From Closterium sp. Naga37s-1 (taxonomy: Eukaryota > Streptophyta > Zygnematophyceae > Desmidiales > Closteriaceae): DNA of 64,000 bases. The DNA is taken from NCBI GenBank assembly GCA_947471745.1, contig CANJKZ010000768.1, positions 248,001-312,000 of the forward strand. The letters run 5' to 3'. Shown in pieces: positions 23,901 to 30,121 of the stretch; the first letter of the stretch is position 1, and every line of letters starts with the position of its first letter. Below the pieces are notes generated by a model. The model saw only the letters and a program-made list of their open reading frames with translations. It was not told the DNA's origin and ran no database searches. The position numbers were made by a program, and so were the translations under genes.

Positions 23901-23926
23901 AACACCCAGCCAGAAAAAAGCGCCAT
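2593..23926 (-). CDS. EDR2-like protein (PH, START, DUF1336 domains), many-exon gene
   Basis: This is a plant-type lipid-binding regulator related to ENHANCED DISEASE RESISTANCE 2, spliced from many small exons. The first exon (23786-23926) starts MALFSGWVFVVRPDPDD and holds the PH-domain strand RYLVLAKCSLLMYRRDP. Exons at 22252-22329, 21695-21748 and 21075-21143 join in phase 0 and finish the PH domain with AAQKWITAIEESIKES. The START domain follows (GVVEASADSIFEVLMST, WDTFTVENEVVEAVDG, TWRRNHDGSY, PKSGHVKCLVRHVIE, GLREYFAAQPAMEEHVER). DUF1336 comes next (NFCVRGATYLSDGIK, PLLSLLAVDWFKSDSRI, KKLPFVFVLNLQVPGKPNY, RNSRFKLIPRIEE, VARSVIGLVLSYVTSLV). The end is LPEYLLGTITLMRLEP with a TGA at 2593. 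Motif order matches Arabidopsis EDR2 throughout. Nearly every exon is locally multiplied with its introns, so the gene spans 21 kb for a product I estimate at about 700 residues. Which copies are spliced is unknown. In plants EDR2 acts in lipid-linked control of cell death; the role here is inferred. Confidence 0.88.
2834..2879. repeat. 46-bp near-perfect palindrome (GAATTC centre)
   Basis: The two 23-bp halves are reverse complements with one mismatch. The core reads AGAATTCTCAAAA, with outer arms GGTGCGAC and GTCGCACC. It belongs to the dispersed TTTTGAG-N4-CTCAAAA family with centre AATT and has the longest arms seen. It lies between decayed copies of the EDR2-like terminal exon. Confidence 0.9.
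3050..4430 (-). repeat. About nine tandem copies of the VARSVIGLVLSYVTSLV exon
   Basis: The copy at about 4331-4429 is complete: it has an acceptor before MDVDVGSSSVARS and the donor LLIE|gtgtgt. Further copies toward 3050 carry the same GLVLSYVTSLVVDLALLIE block, with substitutions, truncations and ATCTC/CTCAC donor-like ends. Copies in the 3.1-3.3 kb part have drifted most. This is exon-plus-intron duplication inside the EDR2-like gene. Confidence 0.75.
3629..3654. repeat. 26-bp palindrome of the TTTTGAG family (TCGA centre)
   Basis: The halves TGACTTTTGAGTC and GACTCGAAAGTCA are reverse complements with one mismatch. It sits between two copies of the VARSVIGLVLSYV exon. Confidence 0.85.
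4580..5000 (-). repeat. Copies of the DUF1336 exon encoding KALTCSYYKGENYLE
   Basis: The good copy at about 4830-4990 reads GFWAVKRAVGTKAAILGK and KALTCSYYKGENYLE, followed by gtaggg. This matches the EDR2 block AVGTKACLLGKAVTCKY. A partial copy lies at about 4690-4740, and CCTCCA-rich intron copies surround it. Confidence 0.65.
5119..5783. repeat. 35-bp minisatellite, about 19 copies
   Basis: The unit begins GAGGGTGAGAAGGAGGTCAA and repeats head to tail with almost no variation; a few copies have CTACACA for CTAGACA. It lies in an intron of the EDR2-like gene. There are no spacers, so it is not a CRISPR array. Confidence 0.9.
5990..6210. repeat. Compound CA microsatellite
   Basis: Runs of (CA)n are broken at intervals by CTCCGTAGG or CTCCATAGG, which gives a second-order repeat. 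It lies in an EDR2-like intron. Cys/Val-rich frames on the opposite strand are compositional. Confidence 0.9.
6215..6550 (-). repeat. Copies of the KKLPFVFVLNLQVPGKPNY exon
   Basis: A complete copy at about 6215-6415 runs from GKKLPFVFVLNL through AADRPVKPDSLLGRF to RNSRFKLIPRIEE. At least one partial copy at about 6440-6535 carries the first part only. It is part of DUF1336 in the EDR2-like gene. Confidence 0.7.
6630..6850. repeat. GGGAGGGGTATGGTAA-type intronic tandem repeat
   Basis: Degenerate 15-16 bp units with GGTAAGGGAGGGGTAT recur through this intron. They are purine-rich on the plus strand, that is pyrimidine-rich in the sense direction. Confidence 0.6.
7020..9180 (-). repeat. About 15 copies of the LLAVDWFKSDSRIDNVA exon
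   Basis: Each copy encodes a version of PLLSLLAVDWFKSDSRI. Copies are separated by 70-150 bp of purine-rich (plus strand) intron. From about 7.5 to 8.75 kb they form a higher-order block of roughly 290 bp that contains two exon versions and one copy of a 20-bp palindrome (7583-7602 and its duplicates). The copies differ mainly in small substitutions. The block corresponds to a single exon of DUF1336 in EDR2. Confidence 0.85.
7583..7602. repeat. 20-bp palindrome CTCTTGAGG..., copied with the exon array
   Basis: The sequence CTCTTGAGGTGCCTCAAGAG is self-complementary except at one central base. The same sequence recurs near 7870, 8158 and 8572 because it lies inside the duplicated unit. It fits the TTTTGAG-N4-CTCAAAA family with a drifted arm. 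Confidence 0.8.
9250..10020 (-). repeat. Four copies of the exon encoding NFCVRGATYLSDGIK
   Basis: Each copy reads LRAQASLPLGVDPKDAHAWK followed by NFCVRGATYLSDGIK with small changes (AAADN, AVSDN). Most keep an in-frame donor after GIKV. They are the start of DUF1336. Only one is expected per transcript. Confidence 0.82.
10025..10745 (-). repeat. Five to six copies of the VEEEEADKERWEVRREL exon
   Basis: The acidic segment VEEEEADKERWEVRRELQ is repeated at about 10025, 10165, 10305, 10440 and 10705. Some copies are shortened. It belongs to the linker between START and DUF1336. Confidence 0.78.
10760..10838. repeat. GAGAGG hexanucleotide microsatellite
   Basis: A near-perfect (GAGAGG)n run of about 75 bp lies in an EDR2-like intron. 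Confidence 0.9.
11207..12140 (-). repeat. Seven 144-bp tandem units carrying the ARWQGLKWMVQFGFR exon
   Basis: Units start at 11207, 11351, 11494, 11638, 11782, 11926 and 12070, giving a period of 144 bp with one copy of 143. Each holds the exon for EKVSAKARWQGLKWMVQF and one intron. As 144 is a multiple of three and the intron lacks stops in that frame, read-through would give a 48-residue repeat. The units are almost identical, so amplification or homogenisation was recent. Confidence 0.9.
12295..13245 (-). repeat. Copies of the exons for FDAEGEEAEPAK and GLREYFAAQPAMEEHVER
   Basis: Two copies of the acidic EDQFFDAEGEEAEPAK segment lie at about 12297 and 12447. Five copies of GLREYFAAQPAMEEHVER lie at about 12525, 12705, 12855, 13010 and 13160. 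The second block matches the AGLKEYIGANPAFKYE end of the EDR2 START region. Confidence 0.78.
13250..13425. repeat. GGGGTAGGGG-type intronic repeat
   Basis: G-rich plus-strand repeat of variants of GGGGAGGGGTA within an EDR2-like intron. It could form G-quadruplexes on the non-coding strand; that is an inference from composition only. Confidence 0.75.
13450..14510 (-). repeat. Copies of the START exons for VDGQVVHVAFEEF and PKSGHVKCLVRHVIE
   Basis: The segment EEVDGQVVHVAFEEF occurs at about 13455 and 13650; only the second continues into FADSFPYASLCRIAGV. The segment GSWDILPLTPARPKSGHV occurs at about 14030, 14280 and 14420. The copy near 14.03 kb continues through a Ser/Pro-rich stretch and KPISFIKGLMREKKEK. 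Confidence 0.72.
14610..15720 (-). repeat. Copies of the START exon for KEVLASRTWRRNHDGSY
   Basis: The exon KPLEKEVLASRTWRRN is repeated at about 15085, 15215 and 15360, with more decayed copies at about 15510 and 15670. The lowest continues to HDGSYG. A separate exon at about 14650-14700 reads AWKRGFTNVSVLRDAEA. Both fit the EDR2 START block SKRDFVFSRQWVRG. Confidence 0.7.
16330..16755 (-). repeat. Four copies of the WDTFTVENEVVEAVDG exon
   Basis: Near-identical copies at about 16330, 16449, 16572 and 16700 encode the START strand equivalent to EWDAVTGDSEKIDSYEG. Units of about 120 bp include intron. Confidence 0.85.
16840..16919. repeat. Cluster of three TTTTGAG-family palindromes
   Basis: Three palindromes with TCGA, TCAA and TCGA centres are separated by the same short spacer CTATGGCCTG. 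The third (16898-16919) is a perfect 22-bp palindrome. The sequence GTGGAGAGTGGAGCGC occurs on both sides of the cluster (about 16824 and 16973), so the palindromes lie inside a local duplication. Confidence 0.9.
16960..17230 (-). repeat. Copies of the START exon for ADSIFEVLMSTSAPLS
   Basis: The full copy (about 17128-17230) reads EGFESLIKAEGVVEASADSI and FEVLMSTSAPLSMQ. A shortened copy lies at about 16970-17020 (KVLMSTSAPLSTL). Segments at 17626-17830 (GFNPLIQGWSS, twice) may be further decayed copies. Confidence 0.65.
17977..18085. repeat. CATCC pentanucleotide microsatellite
   Basis: About 20 units of CATCC with a few CACCG or CACCA variants lie in an EDR2-like intron. This is one of the few repeats in the gene that is C-rich on the plus strand. 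Confidence 0.9.
18487..18895 (-). repeat. Four 119-bp units with the GLGDIFTREMQADVDV exon
   Basis: Units beginning CACGTCCACGTCCGCC at about 18487, 18607, 18726 and 18845 are essentially identical, with a period of 119 bp. The lowest copy is the complete exon, running on to GGDAIETTKWRIFKVADG and a gtaagc donor. More divergent relatives lie at 19010-19320 (DIFTHEMQADV). As 119 is not a multiple of three, only one copy can be used per frame. Confidence 0.88.
19550..19690 (-). repeat. Two copies of the exon for ERTLTRLVSIGQ
   Basis: The upper copy (about 19627-19680) has lost its end. The lower (about 19550-19590) reads ERTLTRLVSIGQ with donor G|gtcagc. It corresponds to KLIRIGQG after the PH domain of EDR2. 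Confidence 0.65.
20046..20450 (-). repeat. Three intact 35-nt exon copies (ETGxKPERAxVG)
   Basis: Exons 20046-20080, 20250-20284 and 20416-20450 each have an AG acceptor, exactly 35 nt and a GT donor. They encode ETGGKPERAAVG, ETGGKPERAVVG and ETGVKPERAPVG. Because 35 is not a multiple of three, using two would break the frame, so they behave like mutually exclusive cassettes. A perfect palindrome lies between the upper two. Confidence 0.82.
20374..20393. repeat. 20-bp perfect palindrome (GCGC centre)
   Basis: CTTTTGAGGCGCCTCAAAAG is exactly self-complementary. The sequence TAAGTAGGCAxATACCCCAC occurs just before and just after it, so it sits at a duplication junction. Confidence 0.95.
20765..21143 (-). 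repeat. Three copies of the PH-domain exon for AAQKWITAIEESIKES
   Basis: The uppermost copy (21075-21143) is a complete 69-nt exon with acceptor and gtaagc donor. The other two (about 20948 and 20765) are partial. Between the two upper copies, at about 21010-21030, lies the inverted pair TGAGTTGA and TCAACTCA. A GGAGT microsatellite fills 20855-20910. Confidence 0.8.
21221..21329. repeat. 20-bp tandem repeat, five copies
   Basis: The unit GCATGTCATGCCTTAGTGGT is repeated five times plus a partial copy, with no visible variation. It lies in an EDR2-like intron. Confidence 0.95.
22180..22490 (-). repeat. Two copies of the PH exon for SSGVLTPQLA
   Basis: The complete exon 22252-22329 encodes EPVSSGVLTPQLAVEDCGRE and ends VYADGR|gtgaga. 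A second copy at about 22405-22480 reads EPMSSGVLTPQLA and then diverges. Short duplicates of the donor region (TGCCAATGGACGGGTGAG) lie at 22160-22250. Confidence 0.7.
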
Positions 23927-24840
23927 TGCCGGACAGTTTCTCGAAATAGTGCACCTCGAGAGTGACGGTCAACCAGATGATACTAAATTGGAATTTTCGA
24001 CCTCTAATTGGCGAGCAGAAGCAGCACGAAACCTGTCAGAAGATGTGTTAAATCAGTCTGACAGAACTCGCAGGACTGAAAGCGAGGCTGTACGGCAAGA
24101 TCGAGGGATGGGGGACGGCAAATGCGGAGATTTTGTTATCCGCTTTACTTATCGCACTTTGGAAAGGCAATAATTCTGACTGGGAGAAATCAAGGTGAAC
24201 TTGAGAGGAGAAGAGTGTCCGCCAAGCCAAGCCTGGCTGTTTTGGCAAAACATTTGATTGGGGAGAAGAGTGACGGAACGGAGACCCTGGGAATCACGAG
24301 AAGTCGGTTCGATTGGTGCCCCCAACACCTTTCCCCAGTGACTGTTGCCCTTCCTGCATTCTGCTGCCAATTTCTGAACCATCGGTGCGCCACAGTGACT
24401 CCTGCTTCCCGCGCTACACAGCAAAGTCTATCTCCCTTACAAGCCGATCTTTTTCTCACGTTAAGTTTTATACATGAAGTCCGTAATAAATGTTCAAATT
24501 CAGTTTTGTCAAGCTCTTACTGAGAGTTTGTTCTTCGTCGCATACAGCCTAGAATCTAGATAGTTCAGGCCTATACCACATTCTGAAACCCCAATTACCA
24601 GTACAAAGCATTACCATCGGCCATTGCGCAGCCTAGCGTACATAAGTTGATTACATGACGTTGCACAAATTGACATGGATATTCGTTTTATGTGAGCAGG
24701 AAGGCTTGCTCGTGTGGTGCCAAACGGGCCAAGGACTGCATGTATCCGTTACGCATTTTGGTGCTTGTTATCCAAATTGTCACGATTTTGTTAGACTGGA
24801 TCGAAACGAAAGTAGTATAGTATGACCCAGCCTAATGGTG
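23927..24840. other. Upstream region of the EDR2-like gene
   Basis: This should hold the promoter and 5' UTR of the EDR2-like gene. No TATA box, RNA gene or convincing coding exon was seen on either strand. Base composition is mixed rather than purine-skewed, unlike the introns next to it. Confidence 0.4.
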
Positions 24841-24841
24841 C

Positions 24842-26110
24842 ATGGAGGGGACCTGTAGCTTGGGTGACTACTTGTGGAGTTCACTAGTGAGCTATCTTGT
24901 CATCTCTGTCAGCCCACCTCAATTTCAGACCGCGACTATTTTCCTGCCTGCCTCGCGGACTGGACGCACGACGTTTTCTGCCCGCCACGCGCCCCGGACG
25001 CGCGGCGGTTTTCTGCCCGTCGCGCGCCCACCCGTGCGCCACCCCGTGGCACCCGCGCGCCGCCCGGTGGCATCCGTGTGCCACCCCGTTCACCCGCACG
25101 CCGCCCCGTTGCACCCGCGCGCCGGCCCGTGTACCCGTGCGCCGCCCCTCTGTAGCCGCGGGGCAGCTTCTTCCTCCCCCCCCCCCCCCCCCCCCCCCCT
25201 TCTCCTTCCTCTCCTTGCTGCGCGTGCAGCCGTGGGGGGAGGGTATGGGGGTGGCGGGTGTGAGTAATCTGTTGCTCCTCCTCCTCCTCTCTCTCCCACT
25301 GCTGCAGCCGCTGCTGAGGGGGGGAGGGTGTGGGGGAGCCGAAAGAGTGGCGTTAGGGATGCAGAAGGGGGTATAAAAAGGGGGTGTGGGACAATGGGGG
25401 GAGGTTGAAAGAAGGTAGCCGCCATGAAACCAGCAGCCCCAGTAGTCCGGATGCCGTTGCTCCGGTAGCCCGTGAGTCCGTTGCTCCAGTCGCCCGTGGG
25501 TCAGTTGCTCCAGCCGCTCGTCTAGTCGTAGAGCCAGTTACTCCAGTAGTCCGAATGCCCTTGCTTCGGTAGCCTGTGTGCCAGTTGCTCCAATCGCCCG
25601 TGTGCCAGCAGCTTCAGCTACTGCCTCCTACCTCGTCTCCTCTCATAGTCCCTCCTCCTCCTCACTTGCCCTCTCCTTCTGCTGCGCTTGGTGTACCCCT
25701 TCAGGGGGTGTCTCTGCATTAGCCTCCTGCTGCAAGCAGTTTAGGGGGTGTGTTGAAATATATTTCTTATATAAACTGCTTGTAGCAGTAGTTAGTGTAG
25801 TGTTACATTGGTGGTGCACCTCATTCCCTTGTTCCTTGCACTATATCTTGTATCTTGGCTCATTAGTGAACCACCTTTCTTCTTTGCTAAACTCTTTCGA
25901 TACTCATGCTTGTACCCTAAACCTTTGCCATGGTTCCTAAGATTAACTAGCTATTTTGACACTCACCATTCCCAAAGCAGAGCACCACCAGGCGTCTGTG
26001 CCACAGGTTGCCTAACCAACAATGTTTTCAGCACCCCCACCCCACCCCACCCCACTAAAGGTGGTAAGCACGGTACCGTATGTGATAGGTAATAGTCTGG
26101 TTTCCTGGTT
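24842..26110 (+). mobile_element. Possible LTR-retroelement remnant
   Basis: GC-rich low-complexity DNA (24950-25170, 25420-25600) resembles the leaders of the two copia elements in the window. It is followed by a polypurine-like AGGGGGTG and then TGTTGAAATATATTTC at about 25752, which looks like an LTR start. No second LTR or coding domain was recognised. If real it is a broken fragment; its age cannot be judged. Confidence 0.28.
25171..25199. repeat. Poly-C tract
   Basis: About 25 consecutive C bases, interrupted once near the start. It could be a site of assembly or sequencing length error. Confidence 0.9.
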
Positions 26111-26278
26111 TCAGAACACCCATTCACTATTTTCAGAAGTACACTCAGCTGACACTACATAAAAACGAGAAAGAGGTGGCAATGCAAGCCAACATGAGAT
26201 ACAACGAAGACTTGCAACCTAAACATTGAGCATGAACCAAAACATAAACCTAAATCCAATGAGTCGCTCCGCTCCTCC

Positions 26279-27770
26279 TTAGATGACTTGCTTGATTATT
26301 CCACATAATGCAAACACGTTTCTCCGATGCGCAATCTTCACATATTTACCAATTGGAAACCATGAATTGAGTGGGTCAATGATTTCTCCCATACTGCCTC
26401 CTTCTAACCGCATTTTGGTAGCAAAGGTGTAGCGATTGCAGAGGCGGGGCAGGGTCTTATTCACCCAATTCACTGTGAAGCCATTGATTTCATCAATGCT
26501 ATTGCAATCACTTCCTCCGAAGATTGGAAGGTAAGGTGCCGCCCCTCCAGACTTTATGTTAAAGATGGAGATTTTATAGGCCACAATGTACGATATTGAT
26601 GAGTGTCTACCAACAGGACGCAGGGGGAGAGAGTCGCAGGGAGAGATAGTTGCAAAGGCATGACACGGGAGATACGGGAGAGGGCGGAAGGGGAGGGAGA
26701 AGGAGTGGGGTTGGGGAAAGGGAGATCAGGGAGGGGGGGTGGAGGAAGGGGGAGGTGGCAGGGAGGGGGGAAGAGGGGTAAGTGGCCACTTGTTTCAGGA
26801 GCATGCTGTTGGCTAGTTGTATGAAACAAGCATGGCACGCTTTGAGAGGCACCTCAAAATGATGCTATAGTGGCATGCTGCTGGCTTTTGAGTCGACTAA
26901 AAAGTGCACCTGACCCCCCTAGCGGCGAATTGACTTTTGAGTCGACCAAAAAAATGCACCTGATTCCCTTCTCGACGAGTTCTCCGAGTTGCTTTTTAAA
27001 ATGCTCAAAAGCATGCTGTCGGTTGTATTACAATGGCACCACAGCACCAGCAACACTGATATTCGCATAATGACATACCTGAGCACATTCACAACAAATT
27101 TTCCCGATGCACCTTTGTCGCCTCCATTAGTCCTTGGAAGCAGCTTTGCCATACGTTTCACTTGCAATGCGGATGACAGGCAGGGATCGGGGCGCAAGGT
27201 GAGGCAGTAAAATAAGACTCTCAAGTCGACTCGAAATTACCCTAAACTCAATTAGCTTCCCATTGACCTTTGTAGGATGCAGCTTCGCCACGTGTTTCAC
27301 CGGCAGGGATCCGGGTGGCGGGTGGGGAGGAGGGGAGGCAGTACAGAATCAAAGATGATGAGAAAGCACGGTAATGGCTTCAAGTTGAGAGGTTGTCCTG
27401 TAGCACAAAGCAGTGCCTAGCACAAAGTAGTGCCAAGCACAAACCAGTGCCTAGCACAAACCAGTGCCTAGCACCTGGCACTGCCTAGCAAAAGGCAGTT
27501 GCTTGCCATTGTAAGAAAGGACGTGAACATTGAGACGACTCAAAATTCCCCTCTGAAAGTCGTTACAATGGCACACGGTCCCGTGATGGCAGGCATAGGA
27601 AGTTGTCCTGTTACCTGTAGCCCAGAAGCAAAAACACTGAAGAAGCGCCGAAAGAGAATGGCCTTGGAAGGAATGATCCTTGCTTCACAGTCGCGGCACG
27701 GCATTGACAGAGTTTCACAGAAATCAATTGAGCAACCACAGTTGTTAAAGAGGGCAGCTTCAGACACTCA
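26279..27770 (-). CDS. Unidentified minus-strand gene, candidate exons
   Basis: I do not recognise the product. Three exon candidates have good boundaries. One is about 27605-27770 (CRDCEARIIPSKAILFRRFF, then SVFASGLQ|gtaaca). The second is about 27079-27165 (VKRMAKLLPRTNGGDKGASG, then KFVVNVLR|gtatgt). The third is 26279 to about 26575 (KSGGAAPYLPIFGGSDCNSI ... INGFTVNWVNKTLPRL ... ALCGIIKQVI, stop). A decayed copy of the middle exon lies at about 27270. The phases between the exons were not established. It may be a broken gene, or the far part of the Cache-domain gene whose other piece lies at 40.4 kb. Confidence 0.35.
26886..26960. repeat. Two drifted TTTTGAG-family palindromes
   Basis: GGCTTTTGAGTCGACTAAAA (26884) and GACTTTTGAGTCGACCAAAA (26932) share the left arm and TCGA centre with a changed right arm. 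Each is followed by a TGCACCTGA segment, so they form a short direct duplication. Related half-sites lie at 26846-26865, 27217 and 27532. Confidence 0.7.
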
Positions 27771-27835
27771 CTAACAAGCTTCCCTTTCCCTTTGAGAGGC
27801 TTGGCGGCGTGAGCGCCGGCAGATGCAACAGATGT

Positions 27836-27916
27836 GGCAGATGCTGAGGTGGCAGATGATGAGGTGGCAAGCGATGAGGTGGCATGCGATGAGGTGGCAA
27901 GTGATGAGGTGGCACA
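27836..27916. repeat. GATGAGGTGGCAAGC-type 15-bp repeat
   Basis: Five to six units of a 15-bp repeat (GATGAGGTGGCAAGC and variants with GCATGC or GCAGAT) lie head to tail. In one plus-strand frame it reads DEVAS repeatedly, but no gene context supports translation. Confidence 0.75.
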
Positions 27917-28274
27917 TGCGGTCGAAACGCTGCCGTCCCGCGGGAGGAGTGGCGCGAGGAGCGATGATACCGGTGACGTTGCGGCCGTGAAGAGTGCCGC
28001 ACCTGGCGGGCAGGGCAGGGCAGGAGGGTCGTGACGACGAGGGACGGAGCAGGGTTGTCACTCATTGGATGAGGCGTGACCTTGGGCCGCAATCAGAAAT
28101 GTGCCAGAAACTTGCAGAAAATAGGACGGGTACGCTGTTGGCAATAACAACCACATGATCATATTTCTAGACTAGCAATGCAGCTGATGAGACGACGATG
28201 TGCAACAGCAGCTAACCACTTGAAAAAAAATGTAGGGTTAGTGTAAAACAGGAGGGAAAATATCAACGGAGCAA

Positions 28275-28510
28275 TGGATAGAGGAGAGAGTAGGAAGACT
28301 CAAGAAGAGGGTCACGTCGAAGCGGAAGTACTACTGCTGGCAGCGGCAGTGCTTACATAGCAGGATGACTACGAGAGATGCCTTTTGAGTGGACTCAAAG
28401 TCAGCTCAGGAGAGGAGAGAGTCGGAAGACACAAGAAGGGAGTGGCGTGAAAGCGGAAGTACTACTAGCAGCGGCAGTGCTTACAAAGAAGGATGACTAC
28501 GAGAGATGAT
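28275..28510. repeat. About 95-bp direct duplication split by a palindrome-like insert
   Basis: A block containing AGGAGAGAGT...GGAAGTACTACT...GACTACGAGAGATG occurs at about 28279-28371 and again at about 28414-28507. Between them is CCTTTTGAGTGGACTCAAAG, a TTTTGAG-family site with an imperfect centre. Confidence 0.8.
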
Positions 28511-29630
28511 GTGGTGCGCTCCATCATGGGTGCTCAATTACTGATTATTAGTAGTAGTGGTAGCTAGCAGCCTGACTCGGATCTCGTACGTAGGGATGAG
28601 ATGATGAAGACTACAGCTCTGAGAATGAAATGAGAGGGCTGAAATGGAAATGCGTAGGCGAGCACATATAGTACTACTCGCCTGTCCTTGTTCCAACCCA
28701 AACGAGGTCTTGGAACTAGTAACTCAACCAGGTTTGAAGTGGGAACTTTGGGATGAGTGCGACTGCGCTGGCAGTCGCTGCCGCACCCTTGGAAGCTGCC
28801 ATCCCCACGAAAAGCTGTGCTATTTGCGGGGGAGCGCATATACTAGCCTCGACGGCGGGACTAGAAGCGCATGGTTGCAACACGTTAGAAGTCCGGGGGG
28901 AGGGGGGGGGGGAGGAGAGGGGGCGAGGGGGTAATACTGTTACTACGAGGAAAAGGGGGAGGGGGATGAAATAGTAGTAACGCCGAGGTGGAATTCCAGT
29001 CCACTATGGCACGTCGAACGTATGTGCCGCGGGATATGTTGAGTCATCATCGAGCGGATACTGCTGGTGAGTAGAAAATTGACAACTGAACATAGCACGA
29101 CATATATGAGCCATAAACCAACGCTAGTATCTGCCTGGGATAATCGAATGTGCCACGTTCGAGTCGCACTAGTTCATTCCAAATATGGGCTGAGGTCTTT
29201 TGGCTTGTAGCTGTTGAAATGGTTACCTATGACCTAATAGAATCTACCTGGACGACATATGACTAGCAAGGAAGCAAATACCTGAAGAGGTGAAGCTGAC
29301 CCAGCAAGGAAATGACTGAGGCGATGCTGATTGGGAAGGAAAATGGGTCAACATTGATGCTGGGTGGGAGGCAGGCCTGTCGATTCAAGGGCATATGCCC
29401 TTAATGCCCTGAACATTCCGGGCTACTTTCGCTCCAGCTCGACTGCATAAAGTGTTAGATTCGCACTGCACCCGTGCCACTAAGTGCCTCGTTCGACCCT
29501 TCCTCGGATGCGTTAAGGGCCCAAACCAGGCCTTCCCCTGTCTCAAAGTTTTGGTTTCCGGTTGTAGGACCCCCTCCCCCCCCAATTATGACTGACTCCC
29601 CCCCCCCCCCCCCTCCCCCCATCCTCCTAA
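28511..29630. other. Region without recognised genes
   Basis: Open frames on both strands are short and unfamiliar. There is a G-rich patch at 28898-28970. The segment from about 29380 may belong to the 3' flank of the LINE. I see no RNA gene. Confidence 0.4.
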
Positions 29631-30008
29631 GGTTGCACGAGAGGAGTGGATTTTTCCCTTAGCGTTTTCTAGCCAATCCCGTGTTTGTAAAGTGTCTAAG
29701 TCAGCTTGGAGCACCCGAATTTTCCCTTAGCGTCTAACTGCCCCCCCACCCCCCTTTCTCCTTAGGTTGCACGAGAGGAGTGGATTTTTCCCTTAGCATT
29801 TTCTAGCCAATCCCGTGTTTGTAAAGTGTCTAAGTCAGCTTTGGAGCACCCGAATTTTCCCTAAGCGTCTCAGTGCCCCCCCACTCTTTCTCCTTAGGTT
29901 GCACGAGAGGAGTGGATTCTTCCCTTAGCGTTTTCTAGCCAATCCCGTGTTTGTAAAGTGTTTAAGTCAGCTTTGGAGCACCCGAATTTTCCCTTAGCGT
30001 CTAAGTGC
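29631..30008. repeat. Three tandem copies of a 132-134 bp unit
   Basis: The units start GGTTGCACGAGAGGAGTGGA at 29631, 29765 and 29897 and contain TCTAGCCAATCCCGTGTTTG. They differ by a few bases and by length of a C tract. They lie beyond the 3' end of the LINE coding part and may be its 3' UTR or an older flank. Confidence 0.85.
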
Positions 30009-30121
30009 AAACTCCTCACAGGCCCGGATTTCAAGTTTTCACTTTGGGAGCTGGGGAGCGCAAGTATGGGCCCCAGGAACTTCGACAGGCCTGGTGGGAG
30101 GGGAGGACAAACTTCGTACGC

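Noticed and set aside
24842-25572. Arg/Pro-rich secreted protein
   Set aside because: GC-rich low-complexity DNA with a poly-C tract. Frames differ in content but not in quality, and no splice or domain evidence supports a gene.
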